DNA of 64,000 nt, taken from the NCBI RefSeq assembly GCF_014960965.1, contig NZ_CP063169.1, positions 1,831,581 to 1,895,580 of the forward strand. The letters run 5' to 3'. Source of the stretch: Ruania alkalisoli (lineage in GTDB: Bacteria > Actinomycetota > Actinomycetes > Actinomycetales > Beutenbergiaceae). This document shows, in pieces, positions 1 through 9,710 of this stretch. Within the stretch, counting starts at the first letter, position 1. The number at the start of each line of letters is the position of its first letter. The notes under the pieces are model-generated. The model searched no databases. It was not told the DNA's origin and was given only the letters and a program-made list of their open reading frames with translations. Position numbers and translations under genes: made by a program.

Positions 1-1893
1 ATCCCGATCATGCGCCGCGAACAGGACGGCGCCGTGATCACCCAGGTGGACTTCCCCGCCGGCGAGGATCTCGGCCTGGTGAAGATGGACTTCCTCGGGC
101 TGCGCAACCTCACCATCCTCGATGACGCCCTCGACAACATCGTGGTCAACGGCAAGGAACCGGTGCGGGTGGAGGAGCTCACCCTGGACGACCGGGCCAC
201 CTATGAGCTGCTCGGACGGGGGGAGACGCTCGGTCTCTTCCAGCTCGACGGCGGAGGCATGCGCTCGCTGCTGCGGATGATGAAGCCGGACAACTTCGAG
301 GACATCTCCGCCGTCGGTGCCCTGTACCGGCCAGGTCCGATGGGTGCGAACTCCCACACCAACTACGCGTTGCGCAAGAACGGCCAGCAGCCGATCACCC
401 CGATTCACCCTGAGCTTGCCGAACCTCTGGAGTCGATCCTTGGCACCACCTACGGCCTGATCGTCTATCAGGAGCAGGTGATGGAGATCGCGCAGAAGCT
501 GGCTGGCTACTCGCTCGGCCAAGCCGACCTGCTCCGGCGCGCGATGGGCAAGAAGAAGAAGTCGGTGCTCGATGCCGAGTACACCAACTTCGAGGCCGGG
601 ATGAAGGCGAACGGCTACTCCGCCAAGGCGGTGAAGACGTTGTGGGAGATCCTGCTGCCGTTCTCCGACTATGCCTTCAACAAGGCCCACTCGGCTGCCT
701 ATGGTGTCGTCTCCTACTGGACCGCCTTCCTCAAGGCGCACTACCCGGCCGAGTACATGGCCGCCCTGCTGACATCCACGCGCGATGACAAGGACAAGTC
801 CGCTCTCTACCTGGGTGAGTGCCGGCGGATGCGGATCACGGTGCTGCCGCCGGACGTGAACGATTCGGCCGCGCAGTTCACCCCGGTCGGGGCGGACATC
901 CGCTTCGGGCTCGCTGCCGTGCGCAACGTGGGTCAGAACGTGGTGGCAGCGATCGCCAAGGCGCGGGAGGAGAAGGGAGCGTTCACCTCCTTCACCGATT
1001 TCCTCGACAAAGTTCCAGCGGTGGTGTGCAACAAGCGCACCATCGAGTCCCTCATCAAGGCAGGAGCGTTCGACTCGCTCGGGCACACCCGCCGTTCACT
1101 GCTGATGATCCACGAGCAGGCGGTCGACGCCGTCATCGGGGTCAAGCGCAAGGAGGCCGAGGGGCAGTTCGATCTGTTCGCCGGGCTCGGTGGTGACGAC
1201 GACGGCGACGGGGCGGGTTCCTCAGGTTTCGCCGTGGAGGTACCGGACCTGCCGGAGTGGGACAAGAAGCAGAAGCTTGCCTTCGAGCGGGAGATGCTCG
1301 GCCTGTACGTCTCCGATCACCCCCTCTCGGGTATCGAACACGTGCTCACTCAGGCGGCCGACGTCTCCCTCGCCACCCTCACCACCGATGAGACCAGGGC
1401 GGACGGGTCGACGGTCACGATCGCCGGTCTCATCACCTCCCTCCAGCGGAAGATGTCCAAACAGGGCAACCCCTGGGCCGCCGTCACGATCGAGGACATG
1501 GAGGGCTCGGTCGAGGTGATGTTCTTCGGTGAGACCTACCTGGCCTACTCCACGGCGCTCGCTCAGGATCAGGTGGTGGTGGTCAAGGGCCGGATCCGGC
1601 GCAGGGACGAGACGCTCTCGCTCCAGGCGATGGAGGTGACCCTGCCGGACGTGACTGCGGGGGAGTCGGCCCCGGTGACGGTGCGGATCCCCGAGGCTCG
1701 ATGCAGCGAACCCGTGCTCCTGCAGTTGCGGGACGTGCTCTCCACCCACCCCGGGGTCACCGAGGTGCACGTGCGGCTCACATCGCCTGGCCGGGCGACG
1801 GTGATGCGGCTCGAGGACGCGCTCCGCGTGGAACGCACCCCAGCGCTGTTCGGAGATCTGAAGGCGCTTCTGGGGCCGAACTGCCTGGTGTGA
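1..1893 (+). CDS. dnaE: DNA polymerase III subunit alpha, C-terminal part (5' truncated by window edge)
   Basis: This is the replicative DNA polymerase III catalytic subunit. The open frame runs in from before base 1, so only about the last 630 codons are present and the true start is outside the window. The frame has the family's finger and core signatures, including IPIMRREQDGA, GLVKMDFLGLRNL, YQEQVMEIAQ and FNKAHSAAYGVVSYWTA. A helix-hairpin-helix stretch follows, then a C-terminal OB-fold (about residues 470-550 of the visible part, AGLITSLQRKMSKQGNPWA). The PHP domain and catalytic aspartates lie upstream and cannot be checked. The DnaE1-type layout ends normally with TGA. It is transcribed towards the convergent S4-domain gene, whose stop lies 3 bases away. 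Confidence 0.97.
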   Translation: MPIMRREQDGAVITQVDFPAGEDLGLVKMDFLGLRNLTILDDALDNIVVNGKEPVRVEELTLDDRATYELLGRGETLGLFQLDGGGMRSLLRMMKPDNFEDISAVGALYRPGPMGANSHTNYALRKNGQQPITPIHPELAEPLESILGTTYGLIVYQEQVMEIAQKLAGYSLGQADLLRRAMGKKKKSVLDAEYTNFEAGMKANGYSAKAVKTLWEILLPFSDYAFNKAHSAAYGVVSYWTAFLKAHYPAEYMAALLTSTRDDKDKSALYLGECRRMRITVLPPDVNDSAAQFTPVGADIRFGLAAVRNVGQNVVAAIAKAREEKGAFTSFTDFLDKVPAVVCNKRTIESLIKAGAFDSLGHTRRSLLMIHEQAVDAVIGVKRKEAEGQFDLFAGLGGDDDGDGAGSSGFAVEVPDLPEWDKKQKLAFEREMLGLYVSDHPLSGIEHVLTQAADVSLATLTTDETRADGSTVTIAGLITSLQRKMSKQGNPWAAVTIEDMEGSVEVMFFGETYLAYSTALAQDQVVVVKGRIRRRDETLSLQAMEVTLPDVTAGESAPVTVRIPEARCSEPVLLQLRDVLSTHPGVTEVHVRLTSPGRATVMRLEDALRVERTPALFGDLKALLGPNCLV

Positions 1894-1896
1894 GCT

Positions 1897-2133
1897 TCAG
1901 GCAGTGACCCGCAGCCTCCGGACGCCGGTGGGAAGGTCGATCTCGATCTCGTCACCGGACACGAGCTGACGGCCCCGGCGGGTCTCCACCTGCCCGTTGA
2001 CCTGGACCGCGTCGTCGGCAAGCAGCAGCCGGGCCGAGGCCCCGTCCTCCACGAGCCCGGCGAGCTTGAGCAGCTGGCCGAGGCGGATCATCTCGTCAGT
2101 GATGGGCACGGGTTCAGCGGCTGGGCGAGTCAT
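1897..2133 (-). CDS. small S4-domain RNA-binding protein
   Basis: This 78-residue protein is essentially a single S4 RNA-binding domain: [21 protein letters not shown], then [26 protein letters not shown]. It resembles the YbcJ/RqcP-like small S4 proteins linked to ribosome or rRNA binding, but its exact role cannot be set from sequence. The ATG at 2133 was chosen over longer in-frame extensions because it sits 6 bases after a GATAAT -10 box read on the minus strand (2140-2145), which suggests a leaderless mRNA. Upstream extension would also overlap hisD. It is divergent from hisD with a 34-base gap and convergent with dnaE. Confidence 0.85.
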   Translation of the reverse strand: MTRPAAEPVPITDEMIRLGQLLKLAGLVEDGASARLLLADDAVQVNGQVETRRGRQLVSGDEIEIDLPTGVRRLRVTA

Positions 2134-2139
2134 CGCACC

Positions 2140-2160
2140 ATTATCGCCCCGCCGTAGACT
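2140..2160. promoter_or_regulatory. divergent leaderless promoters (S4 gene and hisD)
   Basis: In the 34-base gap, GATAAT (minus strand, 2140-2145) lies 6 bases before the S4-gene ATG. TAGACT (plus strand, 2155-2160) lies 7 bases before the hisD ATG. This spacing places both transcription starts at or next to the start codons, with no room for a ribosome binding site. The two -10 boxes are only 9 bases apart, so polymerases would compete. This is inference from spacing; no transcript data. Confidence 0.6.
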
Positions 2161-2167
2161 CGAGCCC

Positions 2168-3556
2168 ATGCTGCGCACCATCGATCTGCGAGGACGGACC
2201 CTCACCCCGGTCGAGCTCCGGGAGGCACTGCCTCGAGCCGAGGTCAATATCGACGTCGCCACCGAGCGGGTGCGTCCGATCCTGCACCGGGTGCGCCACG
2301 AGGGCGCCCGAGCCCTGGCCGACCTTGCCGAGAACTTCGACGGCGTCCGGCCGCCCAGTCTGCGCGTCCCCGTCGAGGCGCTCACGCAGGCGTTGCAGGC
2401 ACTGGACCCCACCGTCCGTTCTGCGCTCGAGGAGGCGATCCGGCGGGCCCGGCTGGGCCACGAGGCACAGGTGCCGAAGGAGGCGACGACGTCACTCGGC
2501 CCCGGCGCGCAGGTACGTCAGCGCTGGGTTCCGGTGCAGCGGGTCGGCCTGTACGTCCCGGGTGGCTTGGCAGCCCTCGTCTCGTCGGTGGTCATGAACG
2601 TCGTGCCCGCACAGGTGGCCGGCGTGGGCTCGCTCGCCGTGGCCAGCCCGCCGCAGAAGGACAACGACGGATTGCCCGACGCCACGATCCTCGCCGCATG
2701 CGCCCTGCTCGGAGTGGACGAGGTATACGCCGCCGGGGGAGCGCAGGCGATCGGCATGTTCGCCTACGGCGTGACCACCGAGATGAACGGCTCGAACGGC
2801 AGCAACGGCTCGAACGGCACCGCAGGTGCTGCCGGAACACCCCGTGCGGTGGATCCGGCGAACAGCTGCCCACCGGTGGACGTGGTCACCGGGCCGGGGA
2901 ACATCTACGTCGCCGCGGCCAAGCGTGCGGTGCTCGGTGTGGTGGGGATCGACTCCGAGGCAGGGACCACGGAGATCGCGGTGCTGGCCGATGAGAGTGC
3001 CGACCCGGCCTATGTCGCCGCCGATCTGATCTCCCAGGCCGAGCACGACCCAGCCGCGGGATCGGTGCTGGTGACCGACTCACCGGCGCTTGCCGAGGCT
3101 GTGGCCGCCCAGATCGGTGCTCAGGCCGACGGGGCGAAGCACGCACAGCGGATCCGGACCGCATTGACCGGTGCCCAGTCCGGCATCGTGCTGGCGGATG
3201 ACCTCGACCACGCCATCGAGGTGGTGGATGCCTACGCAGCCGAGCACCTGGAGATCCACACCGCCGATGCTGCGGCCGTTGCGGAGCGGATCCACAACGC
3301 CGGTGCCATCTTCGTCGGCCCGCACTCCCCGGTGCCGTTGGGGGACTACATCGCCGGCTCCAACCACGTACTCCCCACCGGCGGGACCGCCCGGTACGCG
3401 AGTGGACTGGGTGTGCAGGCTTACCTGAAGTCGGTGCAGGTGATCTGCTACGACGCTCAAGGACTCGACGACGTCACCGATCACCTGGTGACTCTCGCCG
3501 AGTCGGAAGACCTGCCGGCACACGGACGGGCCGCCACGCTCCGGCGCGAGCGCTGA
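2168..3556 (+). CDS. hisD: histidinol dehydrogenase
   Basis: HisD catalyses the last two steps of histidine synthesis, L-histidinol to L-histidine, with NAD and zinc. The 462-residue product has the family blocks [41 protein letters not shown] and [11 protein letters not shown], with the expected histidines in the HDP and EHLE segments. The ATG at 2168 follows a TAGACT box by 7 bases and is probably leaderless. A low-complexity insertion of about 30 residues (about 203-236, Asn-Gly-Ser repeats then [19 protein letters not shown]) lies just before the VTGPGN block, where most family members have only a few residues. hisC follows after a PspC gene rather than directly. Confidence 0.95.
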   Translation: MLRTIDLRGRTLTPVELREALPRAEVNIDVATERVRPILHRVRHEGARALADLAENFDGVRPPSLRVPVEALTQALQALDPTVRSALEEAIRRARLGHEAQVPKEATTSLGPGAQVRQRWVPVQRVGLYVPGGLAALVSSVVMNVVPAQVAGVGSLAVASPPQKDNDGLPDATILAACALLGVDEVYAAGGAQAIGMFAYGVTTEMNGSNGSNGSNGTAGAAGTPRAVDPANSCPPVDVVTGPGNIYVAAAKRAVLGVVGIDSEAGTTEIAVLADESADPAYVAADLISQAEHDPAAGSVLVTDSPALAEAVAAQIGAQADGAKHAQRIRTALTGAQSGIVLADDLDHAIEVVDAYAAEHLEIHTADAAAVAERIHNAGAIFVGPHSPVPLGDYIAGSNHVLPTGGTARYASGLGVQAYLKSVQVICYDAQGLDDVTDHLVTLAESEDLPAHGRAATLRRER

Positions 3557-3631
3557 ACCAGGGCTCCAGCGGGCACGTCCCGGATCTGGACTCAGACCTG
3601 TGTCAGGGCCCGCTCTCGGTGCTGGTCTCGG

Positions 3632-3670
3632 GGCCGGATTCAGGGCCGGTTTCAGGGCCGGTTTCAGGGC
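3632..3670 (+). repeat. 12-bp tandem repeat, about 3 copies
   Basis: The unit GGCCGGTTTCAG occurs three times (first copy has GATTCAG) in the hisD-pspC gap, 33-71 bases before the TAGCGT box of the PspC gene. No function is evident. It could be replication slippage or a binding array. Confidence 0.8.
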
Positions 3671-3702
3671 GATCCCTGATGTGGGATCGGCCGCGCCGGA
3701 CC

Positions 3703-3708
3703 TAGCGT
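3703..3708 (+). promoter_or_regulatory. -10 box of the PspC gene (leaderless)
   Basis: TAGCGT ends exactly 7 bases before the ATG at 3716. This matches the spacing seen at many other starts in this window and leaves no space for a ribosome binding site. Confidence 0.5.
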
Positions 3709-3715
3709 AGGTGGC

Positions 3716-3976
3716 ATGACTCGTTTCTTCGATGCGATCCGCAACTTTGGCTACCGACGGGGACCCGACCGCCTGGTCGGTGGGCTCTGCGGTGGTCTCG
3801 CCGCCCAGGCCAATGTCAGCGTGGTCCTGGTGCGTGTGCTGATGGTGATCGCGTTCCTGCTGCCCGGCGTGGGGCTGATCGCCTACCTGATCGCCTGGAT
3901 CCTCACTCCCTGGCAGAGCGGGAGTATCCCGCTGGAGCGGTTCCTGGACCGGCTCAGCGGGCGCGACTCCGTCTGA
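3716..3976 (+). CDS. PspC-domain membrane protein
   Basis: This 86-residue protein is a stand-alone PspC domain: the start RRGPDRLVGGLCGGLAAQANVSVVLVRV is followed by one strongly hydrophobic segment (about residues 40-63). PspC proteins are linked to envelope stress sensing, often as regulators or partners of PspA or of two-component kinases. This short form lacks any extra output domain. It sits alone between hisD and hisC on the same strand. Its own TAGCGT box 7 bases before the ATG suggests independent expression. Function beyond the family level is unknown. Confidence 0.85.
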   Translation: MTRFFDAIRNFGYRRGPDRLVGGLCGGLAAQANVSVVLVRVLMVIAFLLPGVGLIAYLIAWILTPWQSGSIPLERFLDRLSGRDSV

Positions 3977-4153
3977 GCTGCGTACGGGAACCGGTGGCCC
4001 GGCGCTCGCACCGGCCGGTGACGCCCCGGTCCGATGGCCGCCGCACTGGTGACGCCGCAGTCCTGAGGACCGCACCACCAGGGCCGGCAGCACAGTCGGA
4101 GCACGTTCCCGTCCGCCACCCGGTCATCGGGCGGAACAGGGCGCGGGCACGCC

Positions 4154-4159
4154 TAGACT
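4154..4159 (+). promoter_or_regulatory. -10 box of hisC (leaderless GTG)
   Basis: TAGACT ends 7 bases before the GTG at 4167, identical in sequence and spacing to the hisD box at 2155-2160. This shared element suggests coordinated leaderless expression of the two histidine transcription units. Confidence 0.6.
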
Positions 4160-4166
4160 GGCGTGC

Positions 4167-5291
4167 GTGCCCGATTCTCTCGCCCCCGAGCTTCCCCTGC
4201 GTCCCGACCTCGTCGGTGAGCAGCCCTACGGCGCACCTCAGCTTGACGTCCCGCATCTGCTCAATGTCAATGAGAACCCCTACGCCCCGCCGGCGGAGGT
4301 GATCGAGGACATCGCAACCTCCGTCGCGGCGGCCGCGGCTGGGCTGAACCGGTACCCCGATCGTGATTTCCGTGACCTGCGGGCCGAGCTGGCCGCGTAC
4401 TTGGAGCGGGAGTCCGGCGCCTCTGGCCTGACCGCTGACCACCTCTGGGCAGCGAACGGGTCCAACGAGGTGATGCTCCACCTGCTGCAGGCCTTCGGTG
4501 GCCCCGGCCGTGCCGTCATGTCGTTCGGCCCGACGTATTCGATGTACCCCGAGTACGCGCGCGACAGCCACACTCACTGGGTGGAGGGCAGCCGCCGTCC
4601 GGACTACTCGCTGGACCCCGACGCAACCATCGCCCACATCGCACAGGTGCGCCCCGCCGTCGTGCTGCTGGCCAGCCCCAACAACCCGACCGGAACGGCC
4701 CTGCCCCTGGCGGATGTGCGCGCCATCGCGGATGCGTGCGCCACCACCGGACCTGACGGCGCCGCGACGATTCTCGTGGTCGATGAGGCGTATGCGGAGT
4801 TCCGTCGTAAGGGAACCCCCTCAGCCCTGTCGGTCCTGGCCGACTACCCGCACATGGCAGTGGCCCGGACGATGTCCAAGGCCTTCGCACTCGCTGGGGC
4901 ACGTGTGGGCTACCTCGCGGCGGCGCCGCGGCTGGTGGACTGCCTGCGCATCGTGCGCCTGCCCTATCACCTCTCGGCCGTGACGCAGGCGGTGGCCCGA
5001 GCGGCGCTGCGGCACACCGATGCGCTGCAGGCGCAGGTGACGCAGTTGCGGGCCGAGCGCGACGCGTGCGTGACCTGGCTGCGCGACCAGGGCTTCACGG
5101 TGGCCGACACCGATGCGAACTTCGTGCTGTTCGGCCCGTTCGAGGACCGTCACGCCGTGTGGCAGGGGCTCCTCGACCGGGGCGTACTCATCCGGGAGAC
5201 TGGACCGAAGCAGTACCTGCGTGTCTCGATCGGGACCGTTGACCAGATGGCCGCCTTCCGGGGCGCACTGAAGGAGGTGACCGGCCGATGA
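4167..5291 (+). CDS. hisC: histidinol-phosphate aminotransferase
   Basis: HisC converts imidazole-acetol phosphate and glutamate to histidinol phosphate, using PLP. The 374-residue fold type I enzyme has the N-terminal [11 protein letters not shown] motif, the ASPNNPTGT loop, VVDEAYAEF, and the PLP lysine K238 in [15 protein letters not shown]. The C-terminal arginine block is RVSIGT. The GTG start is set by the TAGACT box 7 bases upstream and by the family's usual N-terminus. It heads the hisC-hisB-unknown-hisH block and overlaps hisB by four bases (ATGA). Confidence 0.95.
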   Translation: MPDSLAPELPLRPDLVGEQPYGAPQLDVPHLLNVNENPYAPPAEVIEDIATSVAAAAAGLNRYPDRDFRDLRAELAAYLERESGASGLTADHLWAANGSNEVMLHLLQAFGGPGRAVMSFGPTYSMYPEYARDSHTHWVEGSRRPDYSLDPDATIAHIAQVRPAVVLLASPNNPTGTALPLADVRAIADACATTGPDGAATILVVDEAYAEFRRKGTPSALSVLADYPHMAVARTMSKAFALAGARVGYLAAAPRLVDCLRIVRLPYHLSAVTQAVARAALRHTDALQAQVTQLRAERDACVTWLRDQGFTVADTDANFVLFGPFEDRHAVWQGLLDRGVLIRETGPKQYLRVSIGTVDQMAAFRGALKEVTGR

Positions 5292-5908
5292 GCCAGTCCG
5301 AGGAGCAGACGAGGCGGGTGGCGCGGATCGAGCGCACCACCTCCGAGTCGAGCGTGATGGTGGAGCTGGACCTGGACGGCACCGGTGCGGTGGATGTGGC
5401 CACGACCGTTCCCTTCTACGACCACATGCTGACCGCGCTCGGCAAGCACTCCCTCATCGACCTGACCGTGCGCGCCAGCGGTGACACCGACATCGATGTC
5501 CACCACACCGTGGAGGACACGGCGATCTGCCTGGGGCAGGCGCTGCGACAGGCCCTGGGTGACAAGTCCCAGATCGCACGTTTCGGTGACGCGCTCGTTC
5601 CGCTGGATGAGGCACTCGCGCAGGCTGTCGTCGACGTCTCCGGGCGCCCGTTCCTGGTGCACTCCGGTGAACCGGCCGGGCAGGAGTACCACCTCATCGG
5701 CGGTCACTTCACCGGCTCGCTCACCAGGCACGTGCTCGAGGCGATCGCCTTCCACGCCGGCATCTGCCTGCACGTGCGGGTGCTGGCCGGTCGCGATCCG
5801 CACCACATCGTCGAGGCGCAGTTCAAGGCACTGGCGCGGGCGTTGCGGGCCGCGGTGGCACCCGACGTCCGCGTCTCGGGGGTGCCGTCGACGAAGGGGC
5901 TGCTGTGA
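5288..5908 (+). CDS. hisB: imidazoleglycerol-phosphate dehydratase
   Basis: HisB dehydrates imidazole glycerol phosphate to imidazole-acetol phosphate, the substrate of HisC. The 206-residue monofunctional form carries the duplicated metal-binding signatures [49 protein letters not shown] and [18 protein letters not shown]. It has no N-terminal phosphatase, unlike the enterobacterial fusion. The start overlaps the hisC stop as ATGA, indicating translational coupling. The end likewise overlaps the next gene. Confidence 0.96.
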   Translation: MSQSEEQTRRVARIERTTSESSVMVELDLDGTGAVDVATTVPFYDHMLTALGKHSLIDLTVRASGDTDIDVHHTVEDTAICLGQALRQALGDKSQIARFGDALVPLDEALAQAVVDVSGRPFLVHSGEPAGQEYHLIGGHFTGSLTRHVLEAIAFHAGICLHVRVLAGRDPHHIVEAQFKALARALRAAVAPDVRVSGVPSTKGLL

Positions 5909-6630
5909 CCGGGAGAGAGGACACTCCGCCTCCCGAAGAGCCGGAGTTCGACGCTGACGCCTTCGAGGCAGCCTTCGCGCAGGAGTTCGGTGACGCCGTC
6001 GAGCCGGACCGGACGATCGGTCCGGCAGATCCCGGCGGCGACGGCCACGGGCAGGATCGCCCGGGCGTGGCCGCCGGTGCGCAGTCTCAGCCCTCGGCGG
6101 AGGATTCTCAGCCCTCGGCAGAGGGTCCGGGTGGGTCTGCGCCCCGCCGGGTGGTTGCCGTGGTGCTCACCCCGATCGCATCCGCGCCGGCGCTCGCGGG
6201 ACTGTGCGCGATGGCGAAGATCGACGCCGATATCGTGCCCACCCGACGGGGCGCCGTCGCGGTGCGGGTGATCGAAACGACCGGGGACGATCCGAGCGAG
6301 CTGCTCGGCGGTCCGCCGGCCGAGGCTGATGAGCTCGCAGCCACGCTCTCGCGCACCTCCAAGGCCGGGGTGGTGCTGCTCACGGCGCGCCTCGGAACCG
6401 GCGACGAGGGCCTGACCGGCACCATCACGGGCCGCCAGTACGACGCAGGAGAGGCAGGCGAGGAGGTCGCCGCCGGGTTGATGCTCGCGCACGCGGACGA
6501 CGTCGTCGAACAGATGCTGCTCGGCCTCCTTCCGCCGGCGCAGGCACCCGGTCGGCTGGCACCGAAGGAGCTGAGCCGGTGGCAGGCTGCCCGGCTCCTC
6601 TCGAAGGCGACCAAGAGGAAGCGCCCATGA
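5905..6630 (+). CDS. uncharacterised protein inside the histidine operon
   Basis: No family was recognised. The 241-residue product begins with an acidic, low-complexity stretch (about residues 1-75, rich in D, E, P and S, including a repeated QPSAE). An apparently folded part follows, with [19 protein letters not shown] and [15 protein letters not shown], ending in a basic tail (SKATKRKRP). There is no signal peptide or membrane segment, so a cytoplasmic location is likely. The GTG start overlaps the hisB stop and its stop overlaps the hisH ATG. It is therefore co-translated with two enzymes of the pathway. Similar small genes are found between hisB and hisH in other actinobacteria (from memory). 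A role as partner of HisH/HisF is possible but unproven. Confidence 0.8.
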   Translation: MTGREDTPPPEEPEFDADAFEAAFAQEFGDAVEPDRTIGPADPGGDGHGQDRPGVAAGAQSQPSAEDSQPSAEGPGGSAPRRVVAVVLTPIASAPALAGLCAMAKIDADIVPTRRGAVAVRVIETTGDDPSELLGGPPAEADELAATLSRTSKAGVVLLTARLGTGDEGLTGTITGRQYDAGEAGEEVAAGLMLAHADDVVEQMLLGLLPPAQAPGRLAPKELSRWQAARLLSKATKRKRP

Positions 6631-7241
6631 CCACCTCGCGCGTCGTCGTCCTCGACTACGGGTCGGGCAACGTCCGCTCCGCCGTCCGCGCTCTCGAACG
6701 TGTGGGCGCAGCGGTCGAGCTCACCGCCGATCCCGCCAGCGTCCTGGCCGCCGATGGGCTCCTCGTCCCCGGTGTGGGGGCGTTCGCCTCCGTGATGGAG
6801 GGATTGCGGAACGTCGGTGCCCCGCGACTGATCGACCTCCGGCTCGCCGGAGGCCGGCCGGTGCTCGGCATCTGCGTCGGGCTGCAGGTGATGTTCACCC
6901 GCGGGCAGGAGCACGGTGACCCGGCCGACGGACTCGACCAGTGGGCGGGCGTCGTCGAACGGCTGGACGCCCCCGTCGTGCCACACATGGGCTGGTCCAC
7001 CGTCGAGCCCCCCGAGAACAGCGCGCTCTTCGCGGGGATCGAGCGCGAACGCTTCTATTTCGTCCACTCCTACGCCGCCCGCAGCGCGCCCGACTTCGTC
7101 GACGTCACCTGGTCCCAGCACGGACCGACGCGATTCGTCGCTGCTGCCGAGAACGGCCCACTGCGGGCCACCCAGTTCCACCCGGAGAAGTCCGGGGACG
7201 CTGGCGCCGAACTGCTGCGCAACTGGCTCGGCACCCTCTGA
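6627..7241 (+). CDS. hisH: imidazole glycerol phosphate synthase, glutaminase subunit
   Basis: HisH releases ammonia from glutamine for HisF, which makes imidazole glycerol phosphate and AICAR. This 204-residue class I amidotransferase has [11 protein letters not shown] at the N-terminus and the nucleophile C83 in [11 protein letters not shown]. The catalytic His-Glu pair is in [10 protein letters not shown]. The ATG at 6627 was chosen because it overlaps the preceding stop as ATGA and matches the family start; the longer reading is not supported. The partner HisF is not in the window. Confidence 0.95.
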   Translation: MTTSRVVVLDYGSGNVRSAVRALERVGAAVELTADPASVLAADGLLVPGVGAFASVMEGLRNVGAPRLIDLRLAGGRPVLGICVGLQVMFTRGQEHGDPADGLDQWAGVVERLDAPVVPHMGWSTVEPPENSALFAGIERERFYFVHSYAARSAPDFVDVTWSQHGPTRFVAAAENGPLRATQFHPEKSGDAGAELLRNWLGTL

Positions 7242-7305
7242 ACCTCGCCGATCCCACGTCACCCTCCGCACTCGAGACCGAACTCGCTGAGAAAGGCCAC
7301 CACTC

Positions 7306-8037
7306 GTGACCACCCGTTTGCAGCTGCTTCCCGCCGTTGACGTCGCCGACGGCCAGGCCGTGCGCCTGGTCCAGGGCGAGGCCGGGTCCGAGACCCACTA
7401 CGGCGCCCCGATGGACGCCGCGATGGCGTGGCAGTCCGATGGTGCGGAGTGGATCCACCTGGTCGACCTGGATGCGGCATTCGGGCGCGGGTCCAATGCC
7501 GAGTTGCTGGCCGAGGTGGTGGGAGCGCTGGATGTGGACGTCGAGCTCTCCGGCGGCATCCGCGATGACGACTCCCTCGAACGCGCACTGGCGACGGGAT
7601 GCCGCCGCGTGAACCTCGGGACCGCGGCGCTGGAGAACCCGGAGTGGACAGCGGGCGCGATCGCCAGGCACGGCGACCGGATCGCCGTGGGTCTGGACGT
7701 GCGCGGTTCGACATTGGCCGCACGTGGCTGGACCCGCGAGGGCGGTGACCTGTGGGAGGTACTCGCGCGCCTGGATGCCGATGGCTGTTCGCGTTATGTG
7801 GTCACCGACGTGACCAAGGACGGCACCCTCAAGGGCCCGAACCTCGACCTGCTGCGGCAGGTCTGCGAGACCACTGACGCGCCCGTGGTCGCCTCCGGAG
7901 GCGTGTCGAGCCTCGCGGATCTGGAGGCACTGCGCACGCTTACCGACGCCGGAGTCGAAGGTGCGATCGTGGGCAAGGCGCTCTACGCCGGAGCTTTCAC
8001 CCTCCCGCAGGCACTGGACGTGGCCGGGAGGCCGTGA
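7306..8037 (+). CDS. priA: phosphoribosyl isomerase (HisA/PriA)
   Basis: This 243-residue (beta/alpha)8 barrel isomerises ProFAR to PRFAR in histidine synthesis. In actinobacteria lacking trpF the orthologous PriA also isomerises phosphoribosyl anthranilate for tryptophan. PriA-like features are [19 protein letters not shown], the half-barrel repeat [31 protein letters not shown] and [16 protein letters not shown]. Catalytic aspartates are expected in AVDV and TDVTKDG. The GTG start is preceded by a GAGAAAGG ribosome binding site. The stop overlaps the next gene as GTGA. Dual specificity is inferred from the family, since no trpF is visible here to test it. Confidence 0.92.
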   Translation: MTTRLQLLPAVDVADGQAVRLVQGEAGSETHYGAPMDAAMAWQSDGAEWIHLVDLDAAFGRGSNAELLAEVVGALDVDVELSGGIRDDDSLERALATGCRRVNLGTAALENPEWTAGAIARHGDRIAVGLDVRGSTLAARGWTREGGDLWEVLARLDADGCSRYVVTDVTKDGTLKGPNLDLLRQVCETTDAPVVASGGVSSLADLEALRTLTDAGVEGAIVGKALYAGAFTLPQALDVAGRP

Positions 8038-8783
8038 TCGACTCCCACGATTGCGACGGCGCACCGGCGCCTCAGCCGCCCGGGCGTGCGTTGCCACCCA
8101 CCTCGCCGTACGCCGGTGACGATGGCAGCGTGCCCGGACCACTGGCAGCAGCACTCGGGGCCGACGCGGCGCACCGGCTGCCGGCCGTGGTCGCGGCGCT
8201 GGCTCAGGTCCGGGTGCTGGTGCCCGTGGTCGCCCAGGTGGAGGAGATGGCCGAACCCGGTGCCGACGGGATCGCGGGGGAGAAGTCGGCCTCGGCCGCG
8301 ATGGTGACCGTGGCCGCTCCCGACGGTCGTTCGGCCATCCCGGTGTTCTCCAGCATGGCCGCGCTGGCGCGGTGGCGTCAGGACGCCCGGCCCATCCCGG
8401 TGGAAGCGCCACGGGCGGCGCTCGCGGCGGCCTCCGACGCCGACGGTTTGCTGGTGCTGGACCCGGGCGGACCGGACACGGTGCTGATCCCGCGGCCGGC
8501 GGTGTGGGCGCTGGCGCAACAGCGACCATGGACCCCGGCGAGCGAGGACCCCGAGGTGAGGGCCGCCGTCGAGAGGGTCGTGGAGGCCCTCCCTGAGGTG
8601 GCCGCGGTACGGGTCGAGCCCGGGCGTCAGGCCGAGATCCGGGTGGTGCTCGGCCTGCCCGCCGGGCTTGACCGGGGGCAGGTGGACCAGATCGTCGCGG
8701 CTGCCGGGCAGGTGCTCGCCGCGGACGAGACCGCCACCGACCGGGTGGACTCCTTCGAACTGCAGGTCCGGGCGTATCCGTGA
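8034..8783 (+). CDS. SseB-like N-terminal domain protein
   Basis: This 249-residue protein matches the SseB N-terminal-domain group common next to hisA and infC in actinobacteria. Diagnostic stretches are [36 protein letters not shown] and [18 protein letters not shown]. The N-terminal 40 residues are proline-rich and probably disordered. No signal peptide or membrane segment is visible. The molecular role is unknown. It is coupled to priA (GTGA overlap) and ends 47 bases before the infC leader promoter, so it closes the histidine operon. Confidence 0.8.
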   Translation: MIDSHDCDGAPAPQPPGRALPPTSPYAGDDGSVPGPLAAALGADAAHRLPAVVAALAQVRVLVPVVAQVEEMAEPGADGIAGEKSASAAMVTVAAPDGRSAIPVFSSMAALARWRQDARPIPVEAPRAALAAASDADGLLVLDPGGPDTVLIPRPAVWALAQQRPWTPASEDPEVRAAVERVVEALPEVAAVRVEPGRQAEIRVVLGLPAGLDRGQVDQIVAAAGQVLAADETATDRVDSFELQVRAYP

Positions 8784-8830
8784 GCGAGATCGCAGTCCCT
8801 GGCACTTCCGGCTGGTGCCGGAGTGCGTGC

Positions 8831-9100
8831 TATCCTGGACGCTGACCGATCGGTCTGGTGTGTTCCGCCTGAATGTGTAGGTGTGACAGAGCAGATCGAT
8901 GTGCAAGCGGAGACACTCCCACCCTTGCTCGACTGGACCGGCTCAGGCCGGGACGACAGAGCCCGGGTTCAGGTCGAGGAACATCGTTCCTCCGTCGTAC
9001 CCCCGGGTACGGCGTCACCTGTAGCCTCCGTGCGCACGTCGCCCGGAGGCTTTTTCATGGCGACGGTGAACTGACGTCCATCTCAGGTGAGGAGCACCAC
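8831..9100 (+). promoter_or_regulatory. infC operon promoter and long 5' leader
   Basis: TATCCT (8831-8836) is a good -10 box, followed by roughly 260 untranslated bases before infC. The leader has several G/C-rich inverted segments and ends in a terminator-like hairpin at 9024-9055, just before the infC ribosome binding site (GGTGAGGAG, about 9086-9094). This layout is typical of autoregulated ribosomal-protein and IF3 operons controlled by premature termination. No known named leader family was matched. Confidence 0.6.
9024..9055 (+). terminator. attenuator-like intrinsic terminator in the infC leader
   Basis: GCCTCCG (9024-9030) pairs with CGGAGGC (9044-9050) and is followed at once by TTTTT, an unusually canonical rho-independent terminator for this genome. 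It lies 45 bases before infC, so it would stop transcription before the operon unless an alternative fold forms. Confidence 0.75.
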
Positions 9101-9679
9101 ATCAGCGAGCCCCGTATCAACGATCGGATCCGCGTATCCGAGGTGCGTCTGGTCGGACCGGGCGGCGAGCAGGTCGGCGTCGTGCGGGTCGAGGACGCCC
9201 TCCGACTTGCGCAAGAGGCTGATCTCGACCTGGTCGAGGTCGCCCCGAACGCTCGTCCGCCCGTGTGCAAGCTCATGGATTTCGGCAAGTACAAGTACGA
9301 GGCCGACATGAAGGCGCGCGACGCGCGACGGAACCAGGCCAACACGGTCCTCAAGGAGATCCGGTTCCGGCTCAAGATCGACCCGCACGACTACGGCACC
9401 AAGAAGGGCCACGTCGAGCGGTTCCTCAAGGGCGGGGACAAGGTCAAGGTGATGATTATGTTCCGCGGCCGTGAGCAGTCTCGCCCGGAGATGGGCATGC
9501 GGCTGCTGCAGCGCCTGGCCGACGACGTGGCCGAGCTCGGTCACGTGGAGAGTGTGCCCCGCCAGGACGGGCGCAACATGACGATGGTGCTTGGTCCGAA
9601 CAAGAAGAAGTCCGAGGCCCGTAACGAACAGCGTCGCCGTAAGGATCAGGACGCCGAGGACGCTGCCAGCGCAGGCTGA
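9101..9679 (+). CDS. infC: translation initiation factor IF-3 (apparent AUC start)
   Basis: IF-3 binds the 30S subunit, blocks early 50S joining and proofreads start codons. The 192-residue product has the N-terminal [42 protein letters not shown], and the C-terminal [15 protein letters not shown]. No ATG, GTG or TTG lies in frame near the expected start. The family's N-terminus begins at the ATC at 9101, which follows GGTGAGGAG by a good spacing, so AUC is the likely start. Non-standard infC starts are known to give autoregulation by IF-3 (AUU in E. coli). The basic C-terminal tail is typical of actinobacteria. It is co-transcribed with rpmI and rplT. Confidence 0.93.
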   Translation: MSEPRINDRIRVSEVRLVGPGGEQVGVVRVEDALRLAQEADLDLVEVAPNARPPVCKLMDFGKYKYEADMKARDARRNQANTVLKEIRFRLKIDPHDYGTKKGHVERFLKGGDKVKVMIMFRGREQSRPEMGMRLLQRLADDVAELGHVESVPRQDGRNMTMVLGPNKKKSEARNEQRRRKDQDAEDAASAG

Positions 9680-9710
9680 CGCAGCCGTCCACAGAGAAGA
9701 AGAGGGAACG

